64,000 nucleotides of DNA from Bacillota bacterium (GTDB lineage: Bacteria > Bacillota_A > Clostridia > Christensenellales > Aristaeellaceae): NCBI GenBank assembly GCA_023421735.1, contig JAEZSP010000001.1, forward strand, positions 149,916 through 213,915, in the 5' to 3' direction. Below are positions 16,795 through 24,323 of the stretch, piece by piece; position 1 is the first letter of the stretch, and the number at the start of each line of letters is the position of its first letter. Under the pieces are notes generated by a model. It saw nothing but the letters and a program-made list of their open reading frames with translations, made no database searches and had not been told where the DNA came from. Made by a program: the position numbers and the translations under genes.

Positions 16795-17886
16795 ATGGAA
16801 CATTATTTAAGGGAACTGATCGCTGAAATCGAACCGCTTGACGAGGCGTCCATGAATGCCGCACGAAAAAGGCAGGATATGCTCGCGAAACCGCCGCACA
16901 GCCTCGGGCGGCTCGAGGACATTTCCGTGCGGTTTTCAGGAATCATCCGGGGGATCACGGGTAGTGCAAAGAAGCGGCGGGTGCTCATCTTTTCGGCGGA
17001 CAACGGGGTCGTAGACGAGGGCGTAGCGTCCGCGCCGCAATCTGTCACGCTCATGCAGACGATCAACTTTACGCGCGGGCTCACGGGCGTAGCGACCCTC
17101 GCACGTCACTTTCATACGCAGCTGCATGTCGTGGACGTAGGTGTGAATGCCGACTTCGCGTGCCCCGACGTCGAAAATCGCAAGATCGCACATGGCACGA
17201 AGAACATCGCGCGCGAGGCGGCGATGACGCGCGCAGAAGCGCTTCTGGCGATCAAAATCGGCGCCGAGACGGCGGAGAAGGCGAAGCGCGACGGGATTGA
17301 GATGATCGGCGTCGGCGAGATGGGCATCGGAAATACCACGACCTCCTCTGCGGTCTTGAGCGCATTGACCGGACTTTCGCCCGAAAAGACGGTGGGGCGG
17401 GGCGGCGGCGTAAACGACTCCGGTTTCGCGCGCAAGCGGGAAATCGTTGCGCAGGCCATCGCGCGGGAAAAGCCGAATCCCGAAGATCCGGTGGATGTAT
17501 TGACAAAGGTGGGTGGCTTCGACCTTGCAGCGATGACGGGCGCATACCTCGGCGCCGCGCATGCGAGGCTTCCGGTGGTGATCGACGGTTACATTTCGGC
17601 GGTCGCGGCGCTGTGCGCCGCACGGCTCTGTCCCCTTGCGGCGCAATACATGTTCGCCTCTCACGCGTCATGCGAAGCGGGCTATGCGCGCGCGATGGAG
17701 GCGCTTTCCCTCTCCCCCATGCTCGATCTCGAAATGCGTCTGGGCGAGGGCAGCGGATGCCCCATCGCGTTTGAAGTGATCGACGCGGCGCTCACGGTGC
17801 TGCGCGAAATGGGAACGTTTGAGCAAGCGAAGATCGACGACGGGTATCTGGCGGAAATCCGCGAAAATGCCCGGCTGCAGAGGTGA
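16795..17886 (+). CDS. cobT: Nicotinate-nucleotide--dimethylbenzimidazole phosphoribosyltransferase CobT
   Basis: Activates the lower-ligand base of cobalamin by making alpha-ribazole 5'-phosphate from nicotinate mononucleotide. The 363-residue protein aligns over the usual length, with the opening KPPHSLGRLE, the GVGEMGIGNTTTSSA motif and a C-terminal GEGSG segment; the catalytic Glu region lies in the last 50 residues. The start follows GAGGGGGGAT. It is the first gene behind the riboswitch, and its stop overlaps the binding site of cobU. No gene for making dimethylbenzimidazole is seen, so the base is probably taken from outside or replaced by another benzimidazole. Confidence 0.95.
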   Translation: MEHYLRELIAEIEPLDEASMNAARKRQDMLAKPPHSLGRLEDISVRFSGIIRGITGSAKKRRVLIFSADNGVVDEGVASAPQSVTLMQTINFTRGLTGVATLARHFHTQLHVVDVGVNADFACPDVENRKIAHGTKNIAREAAMTRAEALLAIKIGAETAEKAKRDGIEMIGVGEMGIGNTTTSSAVLSALTGLSPEKTVGRGGGVNDSGFARKREIVAQAIAREKPNPEDPVDVLTKVGGFDLAAMTGAYLGAAHARLPVVIDGYISAVAALCAARLCPLAAQYMFASHASCEAGYARAMEALSLSPMLDLEMRLGEGSGCPIAFEVIDAALTVLREMGTFEQAKIDDGYLAEIRENARLQR

Positions 17887-17888
17887 AC

Positions 17889-18422
17889 ATGGCTGTATAC
17901 ATATCCGGCGGCTGCAAAAACGGAAAATCGACCCACGCGCAGCGGATTGCCAAGGCATTTGGATCACCGCTTTATTACGTCGCAACCATGATCCCGTACG
18001 ACGAGGAGGATCGCGCGCGCATTCGCAGGCACATCGGCGAGCGCGACGGCTGGGGCTTTGAGACGATCGAATGCGGACGCGACATTCTGAATTGCCTCAC
18101 TCGCGCGGACGCGGACGGCGCATTCCTGATCGACAGCGTGACCGCGCTTTTGTCAAATGAAATGTTTTTGCCGGACGGGACGGTGGACAAAAGCGCGCCT
18201 GCGCGGATTGCGGATGATTTGCTCGTTTTTGTCGCTCGGGCACCCAAGACCGTTTTAGTATCCGACTATCTCTTTTCGGATGCGGCGCTCTACCCCGAAC
18301 TGGTCGAGGAATACCGGGCAGGGCTCGCGATGATCGACAGACGGGTTGCGGCGGCATGCGATGCGCTCATCGAGGTCGTGAACGGCATCCCACTTTTTCA
18401 CAAGGGGGCGGCAACATGGTGA
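17889..18422 (+). CDS. cobU: Adenosylcobinamide kinase / adenosylcobinamide-phosphate guanylyltransferase CobU
   Basis: Phosphorylates adenosylcobinamide and transfers GMP to it, the step before joining the lower ligand. The 177-residue protein has the P-loop SGGCKNGKST at residues 7-16 and the conserved RIRRHIGERDGW segment, whose His corresponds to the guanylylated His of the family. The P-loop is atypical in having KNGKS where most CobU have RSGKS. ATG 17889 is preferred over GTG 17883 because AGAGGTG then serves as its binding site. It overlaps cobS by 7 bases. Confidence 0.88.
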   Translation: MAVYISGGCKNGKSTHAQRIAKAFGSPLYYVATMIPYDEEDRARIRRHIGERDGWGFETIECGRDILNCLTRADADGAFLIDSVTALLSNEMFLPDGTVDKSAPARIADDLLVFVARAPKTVLVSDYLFSDAALYPELVEEYRAGLAMIDRRVAAACDALIEVVNGIPLFHKGAATW

Positions 18423-19168
18423 ACGCGATTCGAAGGCTCAACAAGGCGCTGTTCATGTGCCTGGGGATGTTCACCGCGCTCCCGGTTCCCTACCGCCCGT
18501 GGGACGACGCGCTCCGATCCGCCATGATTGCGTGTCTGCCGCTCGTCGGACTGATCCTCGGCGGCATCTGGCTCGTTGTAGGCGCCGTTCTGCGCGCGCT
18601 CGGAATTGCGCCTGCGTTGGCGGCGGCTTTTCTGGTCATTGTGCCCATTCTCACGACGGGCGGCATCCACCTCGACGGGTATATGGACACCGCGGATGCC
18701 GTGCTCTCATGGCGTCCTCTCGAAAAGCGGCTTGAAATTCTCAAGGATCCGCACACGGGTTCTTTTGCCGTCATCGCGCTTTTTTGTCTGCTGCTTGCGG
18801 GATACGGCGCGGCGTTCGCGCTGCTCGAATCCGGGCACGTGCTCCTTCCCCTCTTGTTCATTCCCGCCGTTTCACGCGCATGCTCGGCGTTTTGCGTCTC
18901 CAGGCTCAAGCCGCTCGCACACAGCGAATACGCGGGAACATCGGACGGCACCGGTGCGACATCCGGCATCGCCTTCGCGCTTTTGTGCGTTCTGTTTTCG
19001 ATCTTTGCGGGCTGGCACGGCGGCCTCGCCTGCCTTGGGGTCCTTGCCGGATATGCGCTGACCATGCGACAGGCGTATCGGACGCTCGGCGGTTTTTCGG
19101 GCGATCTGGCGGGCTGCGCGCTTTCGGTTGCCGAGATTTGCGGACTGATCGCCATGGCGGTCATCTGA
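18416..19168 (+). CDS. cobS: Adenosylcobinamide-GDP ribazoletransferase CobS
   Basis: Integral membrane enzyme that joins adenosylcobinamide-GDP to alpha-ribazole phosphate, the last assembly step of cobalamin. The 250-residue protein has about six hydrophobic segments and the conserved acidic motif GGIHLDGYMDTADA, which is thought to bind metal and the pyrophosphate. ATG 18416 follows the binding site AAGGGGGC and overlaps the cobU stop. The neighbours cobT and cobU supply its two substrates. Confidence 0.93.
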   Translation: MVNAIRRLNKALFMCLGMFTALPVPYRPWDDALRSAMIACLPLVGLILGGIWLVVGAVLRALGIAPALAAAFLVIVPILTTGGIHLDGYMDTADAVLSWRPLEKRLEILKDPHTGSFAVIALFCLLLAGYGAAFALLESGHVLLPLLFIPAVSRACSAFCVSRLKPLAHSEYAGTSDGTGATSGIAFALLCVLFSIFAGWHGGLACLGVLAGYALTMRQAYRTLGGFSGDLAGCALSVAEICGLIAMAVI

Positions 19169-19179
19169 AAGGAGCAGAT

Positions 19180-19554
19180 ATGGAACTGATCATCGGCGGG
19201 GCCTACCAGGGAAAAAAGGCATATGCCGCCACGAAACTAGGCGTCTTGGCATTTCACGAGTGTGCCTGCGATGCGACCAGGCTGGACTTCCAAGAACCCG
19301 CATATGCGCATTTGGAACGCTTTGCGCTAGCGTGCGTGCGTGCGCAGGTATCGCCCGTCGCGTATTTTCAAGCGCACAGGGATGAATGGGTGCATTGCGT
19401 CATTATCGCGGACGACATTTCCGCGGGCGTGGTGCCCATCGATCCCGAAATGCGCGCGTGGCGCGAGGAAACGGGGCGCTTGCTCGCGTACCTCGCGGGT
19501 GAAGCCCGGCACGTCCACCGGGTGTTCTGTGGGATCGGACAGGTCATCAAATGA
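19180..19554 (+). CDS. Small CobU-like protein (second, degenerate cobinamide kinase family member)
   Basis: The 124-residue protein begins with a shortened P-loop-like segment GGAYQGKKAYA and ends with the CobU-family block DDISAGVVPIDPEMRAWREE. The central part with the guanylylated His is missing, so it cannot be a complete CobU. It lies between cobS and cobC and is joined to cobC by an ATGA overlap; AAAGGAG precedes its ATG. It could be a subunit or regulator of CobU, or carry only one of its two activities. A function cannot be assigned from sequence alone. Confidence 0.7.
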   Translation: MELIIGGAYQGKKAYAATKLGVLAFHECACDATRLDFQEPAYAHLERFALACVRAQVSPVAYFQAHRDEWVHCVIIADDISAGVVPIDPEMRAWREETGRLLAYLAGEARHVHRVFCGIGQVIK

Positions 19555-20138
19555 GCATCCTATACATGATTCGTCACGGGCGCACGGCGGCCAACGAAAG
19601 GAAACTCTATTGCGGCGCGACGGACGAGCCGTTGAGCGCGGGCGGCGTTTGTGAATTGAGCAGCCTTCGTGGGTACCCCGCGCCGACCGGCTTGACGATC
19701 TATACAAGCGGCATGCGCCGCACGAATGAGACGCTATATGTGCTCTTCGGCGACGTTGTACATAAGGAAATCCCGGCGCTTTCTGAGATGAACTTTGGTG
19801 CATTTGAAATGCGCAGCTACGAGGAAATGAAGAACGGCGCGGACTATCTCCGCTGGATTACGGACGCGACGGGCGACGTCCCCTGCCCCGGCGGCGAGAG
19901 CGCGAACGCGTTTCGGGCGCGCATCTTCGCGGCATTTGACGGACTGGTCGCCAAAAACCGCGATTGCTTCATCGTCACGCACGGCGGCGTGATCTCGAAC
20001 ATCATGGCGCGCGCATTTCCCGGGAAAAACCGAAACTTCTACGAATGGCAACCCGCATACGGGCGCGGGTACGCCATTCGATTGGATGGCGGAAAGCCGA
20101 TCTCATTTGCGGCTGTTCCGGATATGGAGGCAGGATGA
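19551..20138 (+). CDS. cobC: Histidine phosphatase family protein, alpha-ribazole phosphatase CobC-like
   Basis: Removes the phosphate from alpha-ribazole 5'-phosphate or adenosylcobalamin 5'-phosphate through a phospho-His intermediate. The 195-residue protein has the RHG motif at residues 8-10 (IRHGRTAAN) and the second catalytic His in VTHGG near residue 144. The context in the cobalamin operon favours CobC over other phosphoglycerate-mutase-like enzymes. It shares four bases with the genes on both sides (ATGA type). Confidence 0.82.
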   Translation: MSILYMIRHGRTAANERKLYCGATDEPLSAGGVCELSSLRGYPAPTGLTIYTSGMRRTNETLYVLFGDVVHKEIPALSEMNFGAFEMRSYEEMKNGADYLRWITDATGDVPCPGGESANAFRARIFAAFDGLVAKNRDCFIVTHGGVISNIMARAFPGKNRNFYEWQPAYGRGYAIRLDGGKPISFAAVPDMEAG

Positions 20139-20941
20139 TGGCGCATCTGATTTTCATCGAAGGCGTCTCGGGGGTTGGCAAGACGACGACCTCGACTGCC
20201 CTCGCCGCGCGGCTGCAAGGTATGGGGCGCCCTGCGCGCTGTTTTCTCGAGGGTGAGCCGGACAACCCACTCGACTTGTTTTATGTCGCGTACCTGAAAC
20301 CCGCCCAATTTGACGCGATGTTGCGTGATCACCCGGATCAGGCGGAGGGGCTTCGAGAAAAGAGCCTCGTTACACCCGATTGCGCGTTCGTGCGGTATCG
20401 GGACAGCCAAAATCAAGCGTTATTTTTGGGCGAACTGCATCGTTTTTTAGAGGCGCACGAATTCAGCTACCAGCCCACGCAGCCGCAGCCACAGGCGGAA
20501 TTCGAGCGGATCTTTCTTGACCGATGGGCGCGATTTGCGCAGCGCGAGGCGTCATACGACGGCTATTTGATCTTCGACGGTGCGCTGTTCCAACATCAGA
20601 TCAACGATCTTTTGCGCAATTACACCGCTCCGACGGAACAAATCGCCCGACACATCGGCGCGCTGGTGCGTGCGGTCGCGCCGCTCCACCCAATGCTCTT
20701 CTATCTTTCTACGCAGGATGTCGAGGGTCGCCTGTCGTGGGCACGCATGCGACGCGGCCAGACACCGCCCACCGCAGAGAAGGTCGCCCATACGAAAACC
20801 CGTAAAACGCTCGACCTTGCGATCTTTGAAACGCTTTCATGCGAGGCACACGCATTTGATGTCGACGACCGCGACATCGCGGATGTGATCGACGAGGTCA
20901 CATCTTACATCGCATCCCCAAAAAGGGAGGAAATCAATTGA
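20135..20941 (+). CDS. P-loop nucleoside/nucleotide kinase-like protein of unknown function
   Basis: The 268-residue protein has a clear Walker A GVSGVGKTT at residues 10-18 and resembles small-molecule kinases in layout, with the acceptor-side motif DGALFQHQINDLL and a lid-like Arg-rich stretch WARMRRGQ. It does not match CobU, CobA or thymidylate kinase closely enough to be named. It is held in the riboswitch operon by overlaps on both sides (ATGA with cobC, TTGA with cobO), so a role in corrinoid salvage is likely but unproven. Confidence 0.7.
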   Translation: MMAHLIFIEGVSGVGKTTTSTALAARLQGMGRPARCFLEGEPDNPLDLFYVAYLKPAQFDAMLRDHPDQAEGLREKSLVTPDCAFVRYRDSQNQALFLGELHRFLEAHEFSYQPTQPQPQAEFERIFLDRWARFAQREASYDGYLIFDGALFQHQINDLLRNYTAPTEQIARHIGALVRAVAPLHPMLFYLSTQDVEGRLSWARMRRGQTPPTAEKVAHTKTRKTLDLAIFETLSCEAHAFDVDDRDIADVIDEVTSYIASPKREEIN

Positions 20942-21462
20942 ACAACGGACAATTTCAGGTATACACGGGAAACGGCAAGGGAAAGACCACGGCGGCCATC
21001 GGACTCACGGTGCGCGCGTCCGGTGCGGGGTTGCGGGTGTTCTTCGGGCAGTTTCTCAAGGACGACGCCTATTCCGAGATCGGCGTTTTGAAGGCGCTCA
21101 ACGGCGTGCACGTCGAACAGTTTGGAACGGGCGAAGGCATTCCCCTTGACCGCGCCGAAACGCCGGACGACCGCGCATGCGCACAGGCCGGACTTGCCCG
21201 CATCCGCGAAGCGTTGGCATCCGGAGAATATGATCTCGTGATCGCAGACGAAATCAACGTCGCTTGCAAATTGGGGTACATTTCGGAAGAAGACTGGCGC
21301 GCCTGTGCGTTTGCGCGACCGGCGCAAGTCGAGCTTTTATTCACCGGACGCGGCGCGCCCGACTGCGCATCTGAAATTGCCGACCTGATGACCGAAATGC
21401 GTGAGATTCGGCACTACTATCACGAAAAAAAACTGGCCGCCCGCAAGGGAATCGAATACTGA
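20938..21462 (+). CDS. cobO: Corrinoid adenosyltransferase CobO/BtuR
   Basis: Attaches the 5'-deoxyadenosyl group of ATP to the cobalt of reduced corrinoids. The 174-residue protein has the family P-loop GNGKGKTTAAIG, the VFFGQFLK segment and the acidic DEINVACKLGY motif, and fits the CobA/CobO/BtuR family rather than PduO or EutT. The start is TTG at 20938, with GGGAGG about 7 bases upstream, overlapping the stop of the kinase gene. Together with cobU it allows exogenous cobinamide to be salvaged. Confidence 0.92.
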   Translation: MNNGQFQVYTGNGKGKTTAAIGLTVRASGAGLRVFFGQFLKDDAYSEIGVLKALNGVHVEQFGTGEGIPLDRAETPDDRACAQAGLARIREALASGEYDLVIADEINVACKLGYISEEDWRACAFARPAQVELLFTGRGAPDCASEIADLMTEMREIRHYYHEKKLAARKGIEY

Positions 21463-21507
21463 TCCGTGCGTCCGAACGGGCGTTAAGATAGAAAAGGAGA
21501 TATACCC

Positions 21508-22407
21508 ATGAAAAAGCTGATTGCCCTTCTGCTCATCCTCGTGTTCACCGTTCCCTTTGCTTCCGCAGAGGCAACCCTCGATCGCGCGGGCAACGAAATC
21601 ACGCTGCCCGAAAACCCGATGAAGGTGGTCTGCATGAACAGCGCAGTTGCGCAGACGATGGAGGATCTCGGCCTCACCGACCGGATCATCGCATGCGACA
21701 CCTATTCCCCCGTTTACGTCCCGGCGCTCTCCACGCTTCCGCAGTTTGACCTGATGGTGCCCGACGCAGAGCAAATCGCAACGCTCGAGCCCGATCTCGT
21801 GATCGTGACCTCCATGTCCTTTGTCGAAGGCGACAATCCCTATCAGGCGCTCGTCGATATGGGCATCTGCGTCGCGGTCGTGCCGTCGAGCGGCTCCATC
21901 GCGGACATTCGCGGCGACATCCTCTTCGTCGCCTCCATGTTCGGAAAGGAAGAAGCAGGACAGGCGATGGTTGACGAAATGCAGGCGAAGATCGACGAAA
22001 TCGCAGCGATTGGCGCGACCATCACGGACAAGAAGTCCGTATTCTTCGAGATCGGCGCGCTTCCCTACCTCTATTCCTTCGGCACTGGGACCTTCCTCGA
22101 CGAGATGATCAACCTCATCGGCGCGACCAATGCCATGGGCGATCAGCAAAGCTGGATCTCTGTGACCGAGGAGGCCGCCATCGGCGCGAATCCGGACGTG
22201 ATTTTGACCTCCGTCAATTACATCGACGATCCGGTCGCTGAAATCATCGCCCGGCCCGGCTGGGAGAACGTGACCGCAGTGAAGGACGGCGCCGTCTATT
22301 CCATCGACAATGCCTCGTCCTCCCTTGCAAACGAGCGCATCGTAAAAGCGCTCATCGAGATGGCGAAAGCCGTGTATCCCGAGGAATACGCGGGAATCAC
22401 CGAATAA
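21508..22407 (+). CDS. btuF: Corrinoid/iron-siderophore-type ABC transporter substrate-binding protein BtuF
   Basis: Catches the ligand outside the membrane and hands it to BtuCD. The 299-residue protein has a signal peptide (residues 1 to about 20) ending in FASA-EA and the class III binding-protein opening LDRAGNEITLP. There is no lipobox Cys after the signal peptide, unusual for a Gram-positive binding protein, so anchoring is unexplained. The gene follows cobO and leads btuC-btuD; the riboswitch context supports corrinoid as ligand. GAAAAGGAG lies before the ATG. Confidence 0.87.
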   Translation: MKKLIALLLILVFTVPFASAEATLDRAGNEITLPENPMKVVCMNSAVAQTMEDLGLTDRIIACDTYSPVYVPALSTLPQFDLMVPDAEQIATLEPDLVIVTSMSFVEGDNPYQALVDMGICVAVVPSSGSIADIRGDILFVASMFGKEEAGQAMVDEMQAKIDEIAAIGATITDKKSVFFEIGALPYLYSFGTGTFLDEMINLIGATNAMGDQQSWISVTEEAAIGANPDVILTSVNYIDDPVAEIIARPGWENVTAVKDGAVYSIDNASSSLANERIVKALIEMAKAVYPEEYAGITE

Positions 22408-22410
22408 TCG

Positions 22411-23415
22411 ATGAAAACCTCCCTCAAGATCGCACTCTGCTTGATTGCCTGCCTCGCCTGCCTGCTTTTGGCGGTGGGGCTGGGCAGTGTGCGCATTTCT
22501 CCCGCCGAAATCGTGCAGATATTCGCCGGAAAACTGACCGGGGTAAAGGCGTCGATCCTCCTGTCGATCCGCCTGCCCCGGCTCACGATGGCGTTTCTGA
22601 CCGGGGCAGCGCTGGCGGTGAGCGGCACGGTCATGCAATCGGTTTTGCGCAATCCGCTGGCGTCGTCCTACACGCTCGGCGTTTCCTCCGGCGCGTCCCT
22701 GTGCGCGGCGATTGTCATCTTAACGGGCCTTTCCGTTCCGTTGATCGGCGCGTATACGCTGCCGCTCATGGGTTTTCTGGGCGGATTGGGAACCGTTTTG
22801 TTTGCCATGGGCATCACGCGGCGGCTCGACGGGTCGATGGAAAACCAGACGATCATACTGACCGGCATGGTGATTTCGCTGTTTGTGAGTGCCATGCTCA
22901 CGGTCCTCACCTCGCTGTCGGCAGAGCACCTCAAGGAGATCATCTTCTGGCAGATGGGGTCATTCGCCGGGCAGAAATTTTCAAATTGTCTTCTGCTTGC
23001 GCCCGTCGTCGCAATTGGCATTCTCGTTCTGTCGCTGCATGCGCGGGAGATGGATTTGATGACGTTTGGCGAGGAACAGGCATTGTCGGCCGGCGTCGAT
23101 CTGAAGCGTGAAAAGATCCTCCTCATCGGGCTTGCGACGCTATTGACGGGCACGGCGGTGCCGTTTGTCGGCGTCATCGGATTTATCGACCTCATCGCGC
23201 CGCACGTGGTTCGGCGCATTTTCGGCTCGCGTCATGCGCTTGCCATTCCCATGAGCGCACTGTTCGGCGGCGGATTTATGGCGATTGCCGACCTCCTTTC
23301 CCGTACCATTCTCACGCCCCATGAACTGCCCGTTGGCGCGGTAACGGCACTGATTGGCGCGCCGTTTTTCGCATACGTCTTTTTCCACAGGCGGAAGGGG
23401 GCTGCAAAATGCTGA
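22411..23415 (+). CDS. btuC: Corrinoid ABC transporter permease BtuC
   Basis: Membrane subunit of the FecCD/BtuC family, expected to form a dimer with ten helices per chain. The 334-residue protein has the family segments LRNPLASSYTLGVSSGA and the C-terminal GVIGFIDLIAPHVVRRIFG, which is the coupling loop region contacting the ATPase. It starts 3 bases after btuF and overlaps btuD by 7 bases. Confidence 0.93.
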   Translation: MKTSLKIALCLIACLACLLLAVGLGSVRISPAEIVQIFAGKLTGVKASILLSIRLPRLTMAFLTGAALAVSGTVMQSVLRNPLASSYTLGVSSGASLCAAIVILTGLSVPLIGAYTLPLMGFLGGLGTVLFAMGITRRLDGSMENQTIILTGMVISLFVSAMLTVLTSLSAEHLKEIIFWQMGSFAGQKFSNCLLLAPVVAIGILVLSLHAREMDLMTFGEEQALSAGVDLKREKILLIGLATLLTGTAVPFVGVIGFIDLIAPHVVRRIFGSRHALAIPMSALFGGGFMAIADLLSRTILTPHELPVGAVTALIGAPFFAYVFFHRRKGAAKC

Positions 23416-24179
23416 CCCTTCGCGGCGTAAGCGCGGGCTACAACGGCACAGACGTCATCTACGACGTCTCCGCGCAGTTTGCGCCCGGCAAAAATTACTG
23501 CCTGCTCGGCCCAAATGGCTGCGGAAAGACTACCCTTTTGCGCGCCATGGCGGGAATCATTGCGTCAAAGGGAGAAATTGCGATCGACGGGCGCTCTCTG
23601 GCCGGCATGCGGCGGCGGGACATCGCGCAGAAAATCGCGGTGATGAGCCAGATCACGACGCTTTATTTCCCTTACAGCGTTTATGAGACTGTGATGCTCG
23701 GTCGCTATCAGCACATGCGTCGCACGCTCTTCGGGCAGGTGGCTGCGCATGATCGAGAGGTCGTGAAGCGCTGTCTTGAAAAGACGGGACTTTGGGATTT
23801 GCGCGACAGGCAGATCGACCGGCTTTCGGGCGGACAACGCCAACGGGTGTTTCTCGCACAGGCGCTCGCACAGGAGCCGGAGATGATTCTCCTCGACGAG
23901 CCGACGAACCACCTGGACGTCAAGCATCAGATCGAACTGATCGATGCGCTGCACGAATGGACGGCGGACGGAAAGCACGCCGTAATCGGGGTCTTTCACG
24001 ATGTAAACCTCGCGCTGCGGCTCAGCGAGGAAATGCTTTTCATGAAAGACGGGCGCATCTACGGGAGCGGGGCATTCGAAAAGATCGCGACGCGTGCGTT
24101 CCTCGCAGACGTGTACGGCATGGATGTCGCCCGGTTTATGCGTGAGTCTCTCGAAAAATGGAAGTCGATTGAACCATGA
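23409..24179 (+). CDS. btuD: Corrinoid ABC transporter ATP-binding protein BtuD
   Basis: ATPase that powers BtuC. The 256-residue protein has Walker A GPNGCGKTT near 35-43, the ABC signature LSGGQRQR, Walker B ILLDEPTNHLD and the switch His in GVFHDVN. It is the last gene of the riboswitch operon; a strong terminator follows at 24187-24217. Confidence 0.93.
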   Translation: MLTLRGVSAGYNGTDVIYDVSAQFAPGKNYCLLGPNGCGKTTLLRAMAGIIASKGEIAIDGRSLAGMRRRDIAQKIAVMSQITTLYFPYSVYETVMLGRYQHMRRTLFGQVAAHDREVVKRCLEKTGLWDLRDRQIDRLSGGQRQRVFLAQALAQEPEMILLDEPTNHLDVKHQIELIDALHEWTADGKHAVIGVFHDVNLALRLSEEMLFMKDGRIYGSGAFEKIATRAFLADVYGMDVARFMRESLEKWKSIEP

Positions 24180-24186
24180 GGAAGCG

Positions 24187-24217
24187 CCACCTCCACGCGT
24201 GCGGAGGTGGTTTTTTT
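24187..24217 (+). terminator. Intrinsic terminator of the cobalamin operon
   Basis: CCACCTCC (24187-24194) pairs with GGAGGTGG (24203-24210) over an 8-base loop that can itself extend the stem, followed by seven T. Confidence 0.9.
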
Positions 24218-24259
24218 AAGGGGAATCAGGTGCCAATCGCTCATTTAACAAATCGTTCA

Positions 24260-24288
24260 TTGAAGCGCCGGGAGTTCAATGTTACAAT
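24260..24288 (+). promoter_or_regulatory. Sigma-A-type promoter of the isomerase/ligase fusion gene
   Basis: TTGAAG (24260-24265) and TACAAT (24283-24288) are 17 bases apart, with the gene starting about 29 bases after the predicted transcript start. Confidence 0.55.
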
Positions 24289-24323
24289 TATTTGCATACA
24301 TATAACGAACGGAGGCACGGGAG

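Noticed and set aside
21337..22638. Open frame of 433 codons on the minus strand
   Set aside because: Antisense to cobO, btuF and btuC, all of which have clear motifs.
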